Source: Pirellulales bacterium (GTDB lineage Bacteria > Planctomycetota > Planctomycetia > Pirellulales > PALSA-1355). Taken from it: DNA of 64,000 nt. Each line of letters starts with the position of its first letter. The stretch's first letter is position 1. Shown here piece after piece: positions 1 through 10,758 of the stretch. The stretch is taken from positions 29,687-93,686 of the forward strand of contig JALHMI010000017.1 in the NCBI GenBank assembly GCA_022844125.1. Direction: 5' to 3'. Position numbers and translations under genes: made by a program. The notes below the pieces were generated by a model. The model did not search any database, was not told where the DNA came from, and worked only from the letters and a program-made list of their open reading frames with translations.

Positions 1-1
1 G

Positions 2-328
2 CTCGACGCGGGCACGCTCGCGGCCATCCTGCTGGAGCTCTCTTCGAACCGCGACGCACGCGGCATCTTTCACGCGGGGGCAAGCGACAAAATCTCCAGG
101 TTCGACCTGGCCCTGGCGATCGCCCGGCACGTGGGTGCTGAAGAGCGGCTGATCGTGCCGCAGACGGCGCCCGTGCCGGGTCGCGCACCGCGCGGCCGCG
201 ACGACTTTTTGGCCACCGACCGCCTGGCGGCAACATGCCGCACGCCGATACCCGCCTGCCGCGAAGTGCTCCAGCGGGCGCTGTCTGGCGTCGATCCGCC
301 GGTTGCGCGAACCGACCCGGCCCGCTGA
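2..328 (+). CDS. NAD-dependent sugar reductase, RmlD-like (C-terminal part)
   Basis: Only the last 108 residues are in the window; the gene begins before base 1. The stretch reads LDAGTLAAILLEL, then GIFHAGASDKISRFDLALAI, which matches the C-terminal substrate-binding part of extended short-chain dehydrogenases of the RmlD (dTDP-4-dehydrorhamnose reductase) group, where a nucleotide sugar is bound after the Rossmann domain. The Rossmann fold and the YxxxK catalytic pair would lie upstream and cannot be checked, so the exact substrate is unknown. It ends about 130 bases before tRNA-His. The reading frame is taken from the open frame through the left edge. Confidence 0.6.
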   Translation, partial: LDAGTLAAILLELSSNRDARGIFHAGASDKISRFDLALAIARHVGAEERLIVPQTAPVPGRAPRGRDDFLATDRLAATCRTPIPACREVLQRALSGVDPPVARTDPAR

Positions 329-459
329 AAATCAGCCCTTTGCCTCCCGGTCCAGAATTGGTAATTTAGGAAGCATGGGCGAAGCGATCGGCCGGCCTCT
401 ACCCAGGCCTATTCCTTTCGCCCCGGCAGACCCGATAATGGGTGTTGCCAGAGATGCAT

Positions 460-534
460 GGTGGCTGTAGCTCAGTTGGTTAGAGCGCTAGATTGTGGAT
501 CTAGAGGTCGCCGGTTCAAGTCCGGTTAGCCACC
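460..534 (+). tRNA. tRNA-His (anticodon GTG)
   Basis: A full cloverleaf can be folded. The acceptor strand starting at 461 pairs with the segment ending at 533. The D arm holds AGCTCAGTTGGTTAGAGC, the anticodon loop TTGTGGA carries GTG, and the T arm contains GGTTCAAGTCC. The base at 460 is G and faces C at 534, the extra G-1:C73 pair that marks tRNA-His. The CCA end is not encoded, because TTT follows after one more C. Confidence 0.96.
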
Positions 535-617
535 CTTTCAAAGCAAAAGACAGGACTGTTGCGGCTTCGTCGCGCCGCAATGGTCCTGTGGTGTTTCCAG
601 CTGCATCCCGCGCAGTG

Positions 618-2195
618 TCACGCGTCCTTCGCGCCCGGCTGGCCTGCTTCAACGACAAACGACCGCCGCGTGACCAGCGGAGCGCCCGGCTTGTCGACGA
701 ACTCGACCACTCGGTAATCGCTCCGCCACTCGGTCGGCGTCACCGTGCAGCTCACGTAGCCGCGCTCGGCATTGTGGAACTTCACGAACGGGTTCTCGGC
801 CAGAATCGATGCGGTGCGCTCGTGCGTCTGCGCGCCGTTGCCGCCCGAGCTGATCGACGTGCCGACGAACTCGGTGCCGACCGTGGGACCGTCCGGCTTG
901 TCGAAATCGGCCTTCAGATCGTTGACCCAGTTCGAGTGAATGTCGCCGGTGAGCACCACGGGGTTGGGGATCTGCCGCTCGGCAAAGAAGTTCATCAGCC
1001 GCTTCGTGGCCACGTCGCTTGAAGCCCACTTGTCCATGCTGAAGGCCTGATCCGGACCTGGCTTGGCGTCCACCCGGGCGACGATCACCTGCTGCCCCAT
1101 CGCGTTCCAAACCGAAGGGGACTCGAGCAGCGTCTTCATCAACCAGCGTTCCTGCGGAATGCCGAGCATCGTGGTGGCCGGATCGAGCACCGCGCCCGTG
1201 GCGGGCTGCATGCCATCGCCGTTCGGCTGGTCGCTGCGATACTGCCGGGTATCGAGCATCGTGAAGTCGATCAGCCGGCCGTAGGGCACGCGGCGATAGA
1301 GCTGCATGTCGGGCCCGGCCGGCAGCGAATACTTTCGCAGCGGCATGTGTTCATAGTAAGCCTGGTAGCCGTTCGCTCGGCGCGTGAGCAATTGCTCGAC
1401 CGTGACGTCGTGCTTTTCGGAGAATTCGCCGGCGTAGTTGTTGTCCACTTCGTGATCGTCCCACACCACGAGCCAGGGGCACAGTGCGTGCATGGCCTGC
1501 AGCGCCGCGTCGGTCTTGTACTGCGCGTGGCGGTTGCGATAGTCGAGGAGCGACATGATCTCGCCCTCGGTATGCATCCGCACGCCACCCTCGCGGCCGC
1601 CGTTCTCATAAATGTAGTCGCCCAGGTGCATCACCATGTCCAAGTCTTCCTTGGCCATGTGCTCATAAGCCGTGTAGTGACCCGACTCCCAGTGCTGGCA
1701 AGAGGCGAACGCGAACTTCAGTTTCTCGGGCAGCGCATCGGCCGCGGGCGCCGTGCGTGTGCGAGCCGTCTTGGTCTGGGCATCGCCGCAGGAGAAGCGA
1801 TACCAATAGGGCCGATCCGGCTGCAGGCCTTCCACCTCCACATGCACGGAGTGCGCAAGCTGCGGAGTGGCGAGCGATTTGCCCTTGGCCACGACGTTCT
1901 TCATCGCGTCGTCGCTGGCCACTTCCCAGGCGACTTCATACGGCACCGGCGCCACACCACCACCTTCCAGGGGCTTGGGAGCGAGCCGCGTCCAGATCAC
2001 GAAGCCGTCGGCCGCGGGTTCGCCCGAACACACGCCCAGCGAGAACGGATCGCTCTCAAAGCTGGGATTCGTCTTGGTTGCACCGATGGCGATCGAACCG
2101 AGCCACGGCAGCACGGCGAGCGAAGCGCCCGATAGCAGGAACTGGCGGCGGTCAGTGACGAGCTTTTCGGCCTGAGCGAGTCGGCGGAAAGACAT
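618..2195 (-). CDS. phoD: Alkaline phosphatase D family phosphoesterase
   Basis: A 525-residue exported metallophosphatase that hydrolyses phosphate mono- or diesters outside the cytoplasm. The N-terminus has a Tat-type signal (DRRQFLLSGASLAVLPWLGS) followed by the PhoD Ig-like N-terminal domain (FSLGVCSGEPAADGFVIWTR). The metallophosphatase core follows, with metal-binding motifs MHLGDYIYENGG, VWDDHEVDNNY and VLTGDIHSNW. The open frame extends 27 codons further upstream, but the ATG at 2195 directly precedes the signal peptide and is preferred. It is a single gene with no evident operon partner. Substrate is not readable from the sequence; PhoD enzymes often serve phosphate scavenging. Confidence 0.9.
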   Translation of the reverse strand: MSFRRLAQAEKLVTDRRQFLLSGASLAVLPWLGSIAIGATKTNPSFESDPFSLGVCSGEPAADGFVIWTRLAPKPLEGGGVAPVPYEVAWEVASDDAMKNVVAKGKSLATPQLAHSVHVEVEGLQPDRPYWYRFSCGDAQTKTARTRTAPAADALPEKLKFAFASCQHWESGHYTAYEHMAKEDLDMVMHLGDYIYENGGREGGVRMHTEGEIMSLLDYRNRHAQYKTDAALQAMHALCPWLVVWDDHEVDNNYAGEFSEKHDVTVEQLLTRRANGYQAYYEHMPLRKYSLPAGPDMQLYRRVPYGRLIDFTMLDTRQYRSDQPNGDGMQPATGAVLDPATTMLGIPQERWLMKTLLESPSVWNAMGQQVIVARVDAKPGPDQAFSMDKWASSDVATKRLMNFFAERQIPNPVVLTGDIHSNWVNDLKADFDKPDGPTVGTEFVGTSISSGGNGAQTHERTASILAENPFVKFHNAERGYVSCTVTPTEWRSDYRVVEFVDKPGAPLVTRRSFVVEAGQPGAKDA

Positions 2196-2492
2196 GGCGG
2201 TGGGTTCCAGGAAGGAATGGCTGGCGCGGACTGAGCACGAAAGGCCGAGCGGCCCTCGGCGGCACGATGGGTCCATGATAAATCCAGCAGGCGCGCCACG
2301 AAAGCAAATTCACGCATTCCTAACTGTGCCCGCGAGCACAGCCGGTTGTTGCGGAGTGCCATGGGTGCTGCGGAGCAGTCACCCGTGCTGGCCTTGGCAC
2401 TCGAAGGCAACCCGAAGGACAAATCCGATCCGTTCGGCAGCACAGGAGAGCCGCGTCGCGGCCGCCTGTGGCACCGACGGCGCGGCTTTTCA

Positions 2493-5078
<2,586 letters not shown>

Positions 5079-5184
5079 TTACCAGATTCGCAGCCCAGGC
5101 GATCCTCCTTGCATCTCGGCTGCGTACAGGGCGTGTCAGTTCAAAGCACTCTCTGGAACCGGTTCGGGCCAATCCGGTTCCTGT

Positions 5185-5487
5185 TCACGTCAGGGGCCCT
5201 ACCTTGAATTTCACATCACGGATCTTTTCGTCGGGCACTAATTGGGCGAGCTCGCGGACCAGGGCTTTCTTCTGAAAGCCTAGCTCCTGGGCCAACGTCG
5301 AACTTCCCACCAGCACCTCGAGAACCCCGCGTTTCACGGCTAAAGCCCGAGTCCGCGTGGCCCATTTCTCACCGGCCGCGGTTCGCCAGGCTTCGGCAAA
5401 AGCGCTGGCCGCTTGCACGCGAGCATATCCGCGCCGCGCCATAAGTTGCGCCAGCACGTCGCCAATGTGTCGTGGTTCGTGGCTCAT
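5185..5487 (-). CDS. DUF721 / DciA-like protein
   Basis: A 100-residue protein of the DUF721 family, which includes DciA, the ancestral loader of the replicative helicase DnaB. The visible family pattern is an N-terminal stretch IGDVLAQLMARRGYARV, a central WRTAAGEKWATRTRALAVKRGVLEVLV and then STLAQELGFQKKALVREL, the KH-like fold core of the family. It lies between dnaN and gyrB on the same strand, where many bacteria have recF followed by such a gene; recF is absent here. The position near dnaA and dnaN supports a helicase-loading role, which is an inference. Confidence 0.78.
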   Translation of the reverse strand: MSHEPRHIGDVLAQLMARRGYARVQAASAFAEAWRTAAGEKWATRTRALAVKRGVLEVLVGSSTLAQELGFQKKALVRELAQLVPDEKIRDVKFKVGPLT

Positions 5488-5543
5488 CCGCTCTCGCGTG
5501 TTCCAGGGATCCGTCTGTGGCTACCTTGCCATCCGCGCAGTTC

Positions 5544-6659
5544 CTAACGCTCGCGCGCCAGCGGCATGATCACGTAGCCGTAACCGTCGTCGGTCGTGCA
5601 GACCGCGGCGCTCTCGGCATCCTTCAGCTCGATCGTCACGATCTTCTCGGCGTCGAGCACTTTCAAAAAGTCGTTCAAATAACGCGGGTCGAGCATGATG
5701 GCGATCGTCGGACCGTCATGGGCAATCGGCAGTTCGACGCGCGACTGGCCCACTTCCGCCACGCGGCCACTCAGCACCAGCGTGCCAGGCTCAAAGCTGA
5801 AGTCCACGCCGCGGCTCTCTTCGCTGGTGACAATCGCCGCCTGGCGAACCGCCGAGTAGAGCGGCCCCACCGTCAGGTCCACCTTCGAGGAGCCAGTCCG
5901 CTGCGGGAACACGTCGCGCCACTTTGGGAAACGCCCCTCGACCAGTCGGCTGTAAATCGTCACCCGCGGGCTGCGAACCAGCACCTCGTTGGCCCGGGCC
6001 GCGATCTGGATCTCGGCGTCACCGTCCGATAAAGCCCGATCGATTAGCTGCATGGCCTTGGTCGGCACGATCGTCATGCTGTCGCCCGACTGATGCCCCC
6101 CTTCGCTGCGCGCGGGAACTTCCATCTTGGCGAGTCGGCGGCCGTCGGTTCCCACGGCGGTGATCTTGTCGGATCCCATCTCCAGCAGCACGCCGCCCAG
6201 GGCATAGCGGCTGCTTTCGTTGTCCGTGGCGAAGATTGTCCGGCGAATCATCTCCTTCAGCGCCCGGGCCGGCAGCTCGTGATAGGACTTCTCCGTGAAG
6301 TCCGCCACCGAGGGAAACTCTTGCGGGTTCTCACTGGGGAGCTTGAACTCGCTGCGTTCACCGCGCACCAGCGTGGACTGACCATCGGCCTCAAGGCGAA
6401 GCGTGTCGTCCGAGCTTTCGCGCAGAATCGAACCAAATCGAGCCAGCGGCAGAATCGCGCTGCCCGGCACGTCAACCTGGATGCCCGCCACCTGGATCCG
6501 AATGCCAATTTCCAGGTCCGTGGCCAGCAGGATGGCGCCCGACTCGCTGACTTCGAGCTTGATGTTCTGCAGAATGGGCTTGGGGCTGCGACTGGGGACG
6601 ACGCTGGCGGCCGTTTGAAACGCGGTCAATAACTCCTGGCGATCACAGGTGACTTTCAT
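5544..6659 (-). CDS. dnaN: DNA polymerase III beta subunit (sliding clamp)
   Basis: A 371-residue ring-forming clamp that tethers DNA polymerase III to DNA. Typical family stretches are the N-terminal MKVTCDRQELLTAFQTAASV with VPSRSPKPILQNIKLEV, the middle FATDNESSRYALGGVLLEM and GTDGRRLAKMEVP, and the C-terminal DPRYLNDFLKVLD and the end YGYVIMPLARER, which corresponds to the conserved MP(M/L) tail. Length is normal. It is downstream of the putative origin and dnaA, and followed by the DciA-like gene after 56 bases, consistent with one leftward transcript. Confidence 0.96.
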   Translation of the reverse strand: MKVTCDRQELLTAFQTAASVVPSRSPKPILQNIKLEVSESGAILLATDLEIGIRIQVAGIQVDVPGSAILPLARFGSILRESSDDTLRLEADGQSTLVRGERSEFKLPSENPQEFPSVADFTEKSYHELPARALKEMIRRTIFATDNESSRYALGGVLLEMGSDKITAVGTDGRRLAKMEVPARSEGGHQSGDSMTIVPTKAMQLIDRALSDGDAEIQIAARANEVLVRSPRVTIYSRLVEGRFPKWRDVFPQRTGSSKVDLTVGPLYSAVRQAAIVTSEESRGVDFSFEPGTLVLSGRVAEVGQSRVELPIAHDGPTIAIMLDPRYLNDFLKVLDAEKIVTIELKDAESAAVCTTDDGYGYVIMPLARER

Positions 6660-6890
6660 TCGTCGGAGGCCTTTACTTCCTAGTGGCGTTCTTGTTCTTA
6701 CGACTTGCTATTTGTTTCGCTGACGGGCGGCGAATTGCGTCGCGGCGTCCCGCTGTGTTCTCTTATCAATTCATAGATCTTCAGTAGTAGCAGTAATGAC
6801 GCCGGCATGTTTTGTCGATTGCCGGTTGCGTTCACGAGGTTAGCGCGTTGTGGGACGCGATTTAGCTGCTACTGATGGCTCGCCAGAGGC

Positions 6891-6899
6891 TGTGGATAA
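6891..6899 (-). promoter_or_regulatory. DnaA box (perfect)
   Basis: TGTGGATAA on the plus strand is the reverse complement of TTATCCACA, the consensus DnaA-binding 9-mer. It lies 174 bases beyond the end of dnaA inside the dnaN-dnaA gap, so it can serve origin function and autoregulation of the dnaN promoter. Confidence 0.7.
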
Positions 6900-7025
6900 C
6901 TTGTTGTTGGAAGGTTGTGGGAGCGTCTGGCGGCAGTCGATGGTTTCATGTCGTTCTCAGGGTTTGCCGCTGACTTGTCGATGGTTGTTGGTTACTGGCC
7001 GAATCGCCAACATTTCAGCAACACG

Positions 7026-7034
7026 TTTTCCACA
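7026..7034 (+). promoter_or_regulatory. DnaA box (one mismatch)
   Basis: TTTTCCACA differs from TTATCCACA at one base and is a commonly accepted weaker DnaA box. It is 39 bases downstream of the dnaA stop, in opposite orientation to the box at 6891. Confidence 0.5.
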
Positions 7035-7072
7035 TGATCACTGCTTTCACAGGGTCGCCGGCAGGTGCGTGA

Positions 7073-8263
7073 TCAAGCCGAGGTCAGGCTGCGCCGCACG
7101 TCGGCCACCGCTTGCCGCACGGCAACGTCGCGGGTCAGCAGCTTTTCGGTCCGCCGGCAGCCATGCAGCACGGTCGTATGGTCGCGGCCGCCGAAGTACT
7201 CGCCAATTTCGCTCAGGCTGGCCGGCGTCAATTGCCGAGCCAGGTACATCGCCACGCAGCGGGCCGCCACGAGCGAGCGCTGACGTTGCGGGCTCCTCAG
7301 ATCCGCCAGCTTGAGCCCAAAATGCCGGGCCACCAGCCGAGCGATTTCGCGCACAGTGGGTGCCGATTCCGAATTACGATGTTCAACCAGATTGCGCAAC
7401 TGCCGCGAGTCGACCTGCTCGCTTGAGGCCAGCTTTCCAGTCACGCGGGCAGCCAGCTCAAGCTCGGCAATCGCGGCAACCAGCGCCGGTACGCCACCGG
7501 GCACCGCGGCCGCCAGCTTGTCGAGCACCTGTCGCGAAAGGGGCAAACCGCGCCCCTCGGCCAGGCTTTCCAGAATCGCCCGGCGGGTCGCCTGCGATGG
7601 CAGCGCCAGGGGCACAGCAAGCGCCGCGCTCAGCCGGCTGCGCAAGGCGGCACAGAGCCCCTGCCATTGGGTCGGCAGGCTCCGCGCCGTCAGGACCACG
7701 CGCGCCTCGCGATCGGCCAGCGCATCGAGCAACAGCAACAACTCCTGCTGCACGGCCGGCTTGCTCGCCAGCTCGCCGAGATTCTCCAGGACCAGCAGAT
7801 CGGCGCGGTGCAGTCGATCGCGCCACTCCTCGAGTCGACCGGCTGACAGTGCCGCGGCATATTCGCGGGCGAAATCAGCGCCCGTGCAGTACTCGACCGC
7901 GGCCTGCGGAAATCGCTCACGCCACCACTCGGCCAGGCCATGCGCCAGGTGCGATTTGCCGCTGCCGTGCGGGCCATAGATCAACAGTGGGTTGAACGGC
8001 ACGGCCCCGTCGAAGGGAGCTTGCCCACCTTCGAGCAGCAGGCCAAGCGTGCGTGCCGCCAGCAGGTTTTCACTGCCTGCGACAAAACTGCCTGCGACGA
8101 AGCTGCCTGCGATTAAGGGATCGGCGTTCTCACCTGCGGCGGTCCTGTTGGCAGGACGCCTGCCGGAGCGCGCGCGATTCGAGTTCGCCGCGCTGCCGGT
8201 CAAAGGGATGGTAAAAATGCCGTCTGCCACCGTGGGTCCGTCCCCGCCAAAAAGTGCGTTCAA
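7073..8263 (-). CDS. dnaA: Chromosomal replication initiator DnaA, short form
   Basis: A 396-residue AAA+ initiator. Walker A is GPHGSGKSH (residues 97-105). The sensor-1 stretch VVLTARSLPTQW is followed by LRSRL with the likely arginine finger. Domain IV carries the DnaA signature GGRDHTTVLHGCRR. Two features are odd. The Walker B region reads LLVLENLGEL in place of the usual LLIDDIQ, so the acidic pair is replaced by Glu-Asn. Also, the N-terminus is a low-complexity tract of about 60 residues with the repeat AGSFVAGSFVAGS; domain I, which binds DnaB and DiaA-type partners, is missing. The start is TTG at 8263, and an in-frame TGA lies directly before it, so a longer N-terminus is excluded. 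The GTG at codon 12 is an alternative start. Confidence 0.9.
   Translation of the reverse strand: MNALFGGDGPTVADGIFTIPLTGSAANSNRARSGRRPANRTAAGENADPLIAGSFVAGSFVAGSENLLAARTLGLLLEGGQAPFDGAVPFNPLLIYGPHGSGKSHLAHGLAEWWRERFPQAAVEYCTGADFAREYAAALSAGRLEEWRDRLHRADLLVLENLGELASKPAVQQELLLLLDALADREARVVLTARSLPTQWQGLCAALRSRLSAALAVPLALPSQATRRAILESLAEGRGLPLSRQVLDKLAAAVPGGVPALVAAIAELELAARVTGKLASSEQVDSRQLRNLVEHRNSESAPTVREIARLVARHFGLKLADLRSPQRQRSLVAARCVAMYLARQLTPASLSEIGEYFGGRDHTTVLHGCRRTEKLLTRDVAVRQAVADVRRSLTSA
8073..8117 (-). repeat. Three 15-bp tandem repeats inside dnaA
   Basis: Three consecutive 15-base units beginning CTGCCTGCGA (8073, 8088, 8103) encode the AGSFVAGSFVAGS stretch just before the AAA+ domain. 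The third unit has diverged at its end. Confidence 0.85.
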
Positions 8264-8468
8264 TCAGGCCCGAAATTGGGCTCGATTCGCAACCCAAATT
8301 GTAGCGAATTTTGGGTGTTTCGGCGAGGTGGCAAAGTCCTTTTCCGGCCGGGAATTCCGCGGCAAAAACGGCCCCAAAAAGGGTCGCTCCGGCAGGACCA
8401 TCAGGTCGGCAAGCGAAGGGCTCGAACTGGGCCCACTGGCCATCCCACGCGGGGAGCCACTCGGCAAC

Positions 8469-8506
8469 AAAAAAAGGCCGAGCCTGATGGGGAGTCAGGC
8501 TCGGCC
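8469..8506 (-). terminator. Rho-independent terminator (leftward)
   Basis: A perfect 12-bp stem, GGCCGAGCCTGA (8476-8487) with TCAGGCTCGGCC (8495-8506), and a 7-base loop, is followed on the minus strand by seven T residues (A-tract 8469-8475). It would end a leftward transcript coming from the 8556-8702 region and insulate dnaA from it. Confidence 0.85.
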
Positions 8507-8555
8507 CGGGGTGGGAGATCGCGAGGTGGGATCGATCGAATGCGGTCGCGGAGGG

Positions 8556-8702
8556 CTAGGCGGGAGGACGCGGCGCTGCCTGGGGGAAAGGCTTCGCCCG
8601 CGCCACTATGGAAACCGATCGCGGGGAGTTCTCGTTCGTGACTTCACTCACCGACAGGCCCTTCAGCTTCGCTAGTTGCTTCGCTGCGTCCTGTCCGCAC
8701 AA
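8556..8702 (-). CDS. Possible 48-residue small protein
   Basis: This short frame starts at TTG 8702 (a TGA lies two codons upstream, so the start cannot be earlier) and ends with TAG at 8556. The product begins [20 protein letters not shown] and ends in a Pro/Ala-rich tail ([12 protein letters not shown]). Third codon positions are mostly G or C, as in neighbouring genes, and the amino-acid mix is protein-like. A strong terminator begins 50 bases downstream, which argues for a separate transcript here. Weak points: no clear ribosome binding site and a TTG start. An overlapping ATG frame (ending 8644) is an alternative. Function unknown; the transcript could also be a non-coding RNA. Confidence 0.35.
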   Translation of the reverse strand: MCGQDAAKQLAKLKGLSVSEVTNENSPRSVSIVARAKPFPQAAPRPPA

Positions 8703-8938
8703 CAGTCATCGACGCTACGACCGCGCTGCTGCAAAAGGAAATCGCTTTGCGCCACAACCGGCAGAGGCGGACAACTTTTCCCAGCTTCCGCCCCGGCGCA
8801 GCGGCCCCCGCCGTTCGCCCTCCAGCATGCTCGGGTCGCACGTTCCTGGTAAACTCTGCGGGCGTGCGGCATATGCTAGCGGCCCCGATAGCCGCGGTCT
8901 GCGGCCGGCAAACTCTTCCAATCCCAACCAGGCGCACC

Positions 8939-10063
8939 ATGAACGGCACCGCCGGCCAGCTCGACTTTGACCTGAACATCCTGCCACAGCTCCCCCAATC
9001 GCGCGAGCTGGGCATCGGCTGTATCGGCGCCGGCTTCATCATGGCCGATTGCCAACTCGTCGCTTACCGCCAGGCAGGCTTCAATGTTCGGGCCATCAGC
9101 TCGCGCAGCCCAGCACGAGCGCGGGAAGTGGCCGCGCGTCACGCGATCCCGAAAGTCTATGCGACTTACCAAGAGCTGCTGGCCGATCGCGAGGTGCAGG
9201 TGGTTGACGTCGCCGTGCCACCGGACGTGCAGCTCTCGGTGATCGAAGAGATCGTGAAGCATTCCGATCACGTGCGCGGCATCCTCGCGCAAAAACCGCT
9301 CGGTGCGAATTTCGCTCAAGCTCGGCGGATCGTGGAGCTGTGCCAGGCCGCTGGCATTGCACTGGCCGTAAACCAGAACATGAGGTTTGATCAATCGGTC
9401 CGCGCTTGCAAGACACTGCTCGAGCGCGGCGAGCTCGGCGAGCCGGTGCTGGCCACGATCGACATGCGCGCCATCCCGCACTGGATGCCCTGGCAGGAGC
9501 GGCAAGGCTGGGTCACCCTGCGAATCATGAGCATCCATCACCTGGACACCTTCCGCTATTGGTTCGGCGACCCCGTGCGCGTGTACGCCAGCGTCCGTCC
9601 CGACCCGCGCACCAGCCGGCAGTTTGCCCATGAAGACGGGATTGCGCTGTATATCCTCGAGTACGCCAGCGGCCTCAGGGCCACCAGTTGCGACGACGTC
9701 TGGGCGGGCCCCGCGCGCGAAGGCGCCGCCAGCGAGATCGGCATTCGCTACCGCGTGGAAGGTACTGAAGGCATGGCGCTCGGTACCATCGGCTGGCCCA
9801 AGTATCCCGAACGCTCGCCGAGCACGCTCGACTTTACGACCACCCAGCGCGGGCCCGATTGGCTGCGACCGCGCTGGGACGTGGTGTGGTTTCCGGATGC
9901 ATTCGTCGGTCCGATGGCCGAGCTGCTTTGTGCGCTCGAAGAAGGCCGCGCCAGCGCGCTCGACGGCCGCGACAATCTGCGCACGATGGCCCTGGTCGAA
10001 GCCTGCTACCAATCGGCCCGCGAACACCGCGCAGTCGAGCCGGACGAAATCTTCAACTCCTAG
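8939..10063 (+). CDS. Gfo/Idh/MocA family oxidoreductase
   Basis: A 374-residue cytoplasmic NAD(P)-dependent dehydrogenase of the glucose-fructose oxidoreductase family. The Rossmann motif is [16 protein letters not shown], followed by [19 protein letters not shown], the region that contacts the cofactor ribose. The family motif around the catalytic lysine reads [13 protein letters not shown] (usual form EKP; here QKP). The C-terminal alpha/beta domain contains [16 protein letters not shown], with the His-Asp pair often used in catalysis. The ATG at 8939 fits the domain start; 64 upstream codons of the open frame have no family character. No signal peptide. It is followed after 20 bases by a YetF-like gene on the same strand. 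Substrate unknown, probably a sugar or inositol derivative. Confidence 0.85.
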   Translation: MNGTAGQLDFDLNILPQLPQSRELGIGCIGAGFIMADCQLVAYRQAGFNVRAISSRSPARAREVAARHAIPKVYATYQELLADREVQVVDVAVPPDVQLSVIEEIVKHSDHVRGILAQKPLGANFAQARRIVELCQAAGIALAVNQNMRFDQSVRACKTLLERGELGEPVLATIDMRAIPHWMPWQERQGWVTLRIMSIHHLDTFRYWFGDPVRVYASVRPDPRTSRQFAHEDGIALYILEYASGLRATSCDDVWAGPAREGAASEIGIRYRVEGTEGMALGTIGWPKYPERSPSTLDFTTTQRGPDWLRPRWDVVWFPDAFVGPMAELLCALEEGRASALDGRDNLRTMALVEACYQSAREHRAVEPDEIFNS

Positions 10064-10083
10064 TTCACGAGGAACGGCTGCCG

Positions 10084-10656
10084 ATGTGGACCGACATGTT
10101 CGATCTCGACCTGCCCGTGTGGGAGAAGATCATCCGGGCGATCATCATCTACTTGTTCCTGATCCTAGGCTTTCGCCTGGCGGGCAAGCGCGAGCTCGCG
10201 CAGCTCAACGCGATGGACCTGGTGGTGCTGCTGTTGATCTCGAACACGGTGCAGAACTCGATCATTGGGAACGACAACACGGTGACCGGCGGCGTGATCG
10301 GCGCGACGACACTCTTGATCGCCAACTACCTCACGGTCCGGTTCCTGTTTGCCCATCCCAAGTTCGATCGCCTGATCGAAGGTTCGCCCACGGTGCTGAT
10401 GGCCGAGGGGCATCTGAATCGCGAGGCGATGCAGAAGGAACTCGTCACGCGCACCGAGTTGCAGGTGGCGGCGCATCGCCAGGGCTTCGGCTCGCTCGGC
10501 GAAGTGGAGCAGGCGGTGCTCGAACCGAGCGGCGTGATCTCGTTCATTGGGAAGGACCCAACGCCCACCGAGGCACTGCGCGAAGAAATCGTCGCCAGGC
10601 TCGATGAGCTGACCCGGCAGCTCGACCAGCTCAGGACGCTTGTCGAACGCCGCTAG
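10084..10656 (+). CDS. DUF421 / YetF-like membrane protein
   Basis: A 190-residue protein with three N-terminal membrane segments (IIRAIIIYLFLILGF, LVVLLLISNTVQNSI, VTGGVIGATTLLIANYL) and a cytoplasmic DUF421 domain with the family motifs GKRELAQLNAMDLVVLLL and EGSPTVLMAEGHLN. YetF-type proteins are widespread; the Bacillus member YetF belongs to the group linked to spore-related and stress membrane functions, but the molecular role is unclear. It directly follows the oxidoreductase gene and may be co-transcribed. The ATG at 10084 gives the usual N-terminus just before the first membrane helix. Confidence 0.85.
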   Translation: MWTDMFDLDLPVWEKIIRAIIIYLFLILGFRLAGKRELAQLNAMDLVVLLLISNTVQNSIIGNDNTVTGGVIGATTLLIANYLTVRFLFAHPKFDRLIEGSPTVLMAEGHLNREAMQKELVTRTELQVAAHRQGFGSLGEVEQAVLEPSGVISFIGKDPTPTEALREEIVARLDELTRQLDQLRTLVERR

Positions 10657-10758
10657 CAGCCACCGGACACGCATCTCGCTGCCGAAATGGCGCAATACGG
10701 CACACCCTTTGCTTTCTCTTCTTGCACGTGCTCATCTCCTGACCCCGAAGCTGCCAAC

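Larger units (their letters stand above)
6660..7072. other. oriC: Probable chromosomal replication origin (oriC)
   Basis: This 413-base gap separates dnaN from dnaA, the classic position of oriC. It holds one perfect DnaA box (TTATCCACA, reverse strand, 6891-6899) and one near-match TTTTCCACA at 7026-7034. The segment 6760-6800 is AT-richer than its surroundings and contains TAGTAGCAGTAA, a run that resembles the TAG-type DnaA-trio repeats described next to DnaA boxes in bacterial unwinding elements. Other TTGTGGGA-like sites (6848, 6915) are weak. No protein-coding frame is convincing here. A GC-skew switch could not be computed. Confidence 0.65.

Noticed and set aside
7073..8263. Frameshift or mis-called start hiding DnaA domain I
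   Set aside because: An in-frame TGA directly precedes the TTG start, and no domain I-like stretch was seen in the other two frames of 8264-8560.
8507..8800. SRP RNA, tmRNA or RNase P RNA upstream of the terminator
   Set aside because: Hallmark sequences (SRP domain IV GGAAG tetraloop region, tmRNA T-arm with CCA end, RNase P GAGGAAAGTCC) were not found on either strand.
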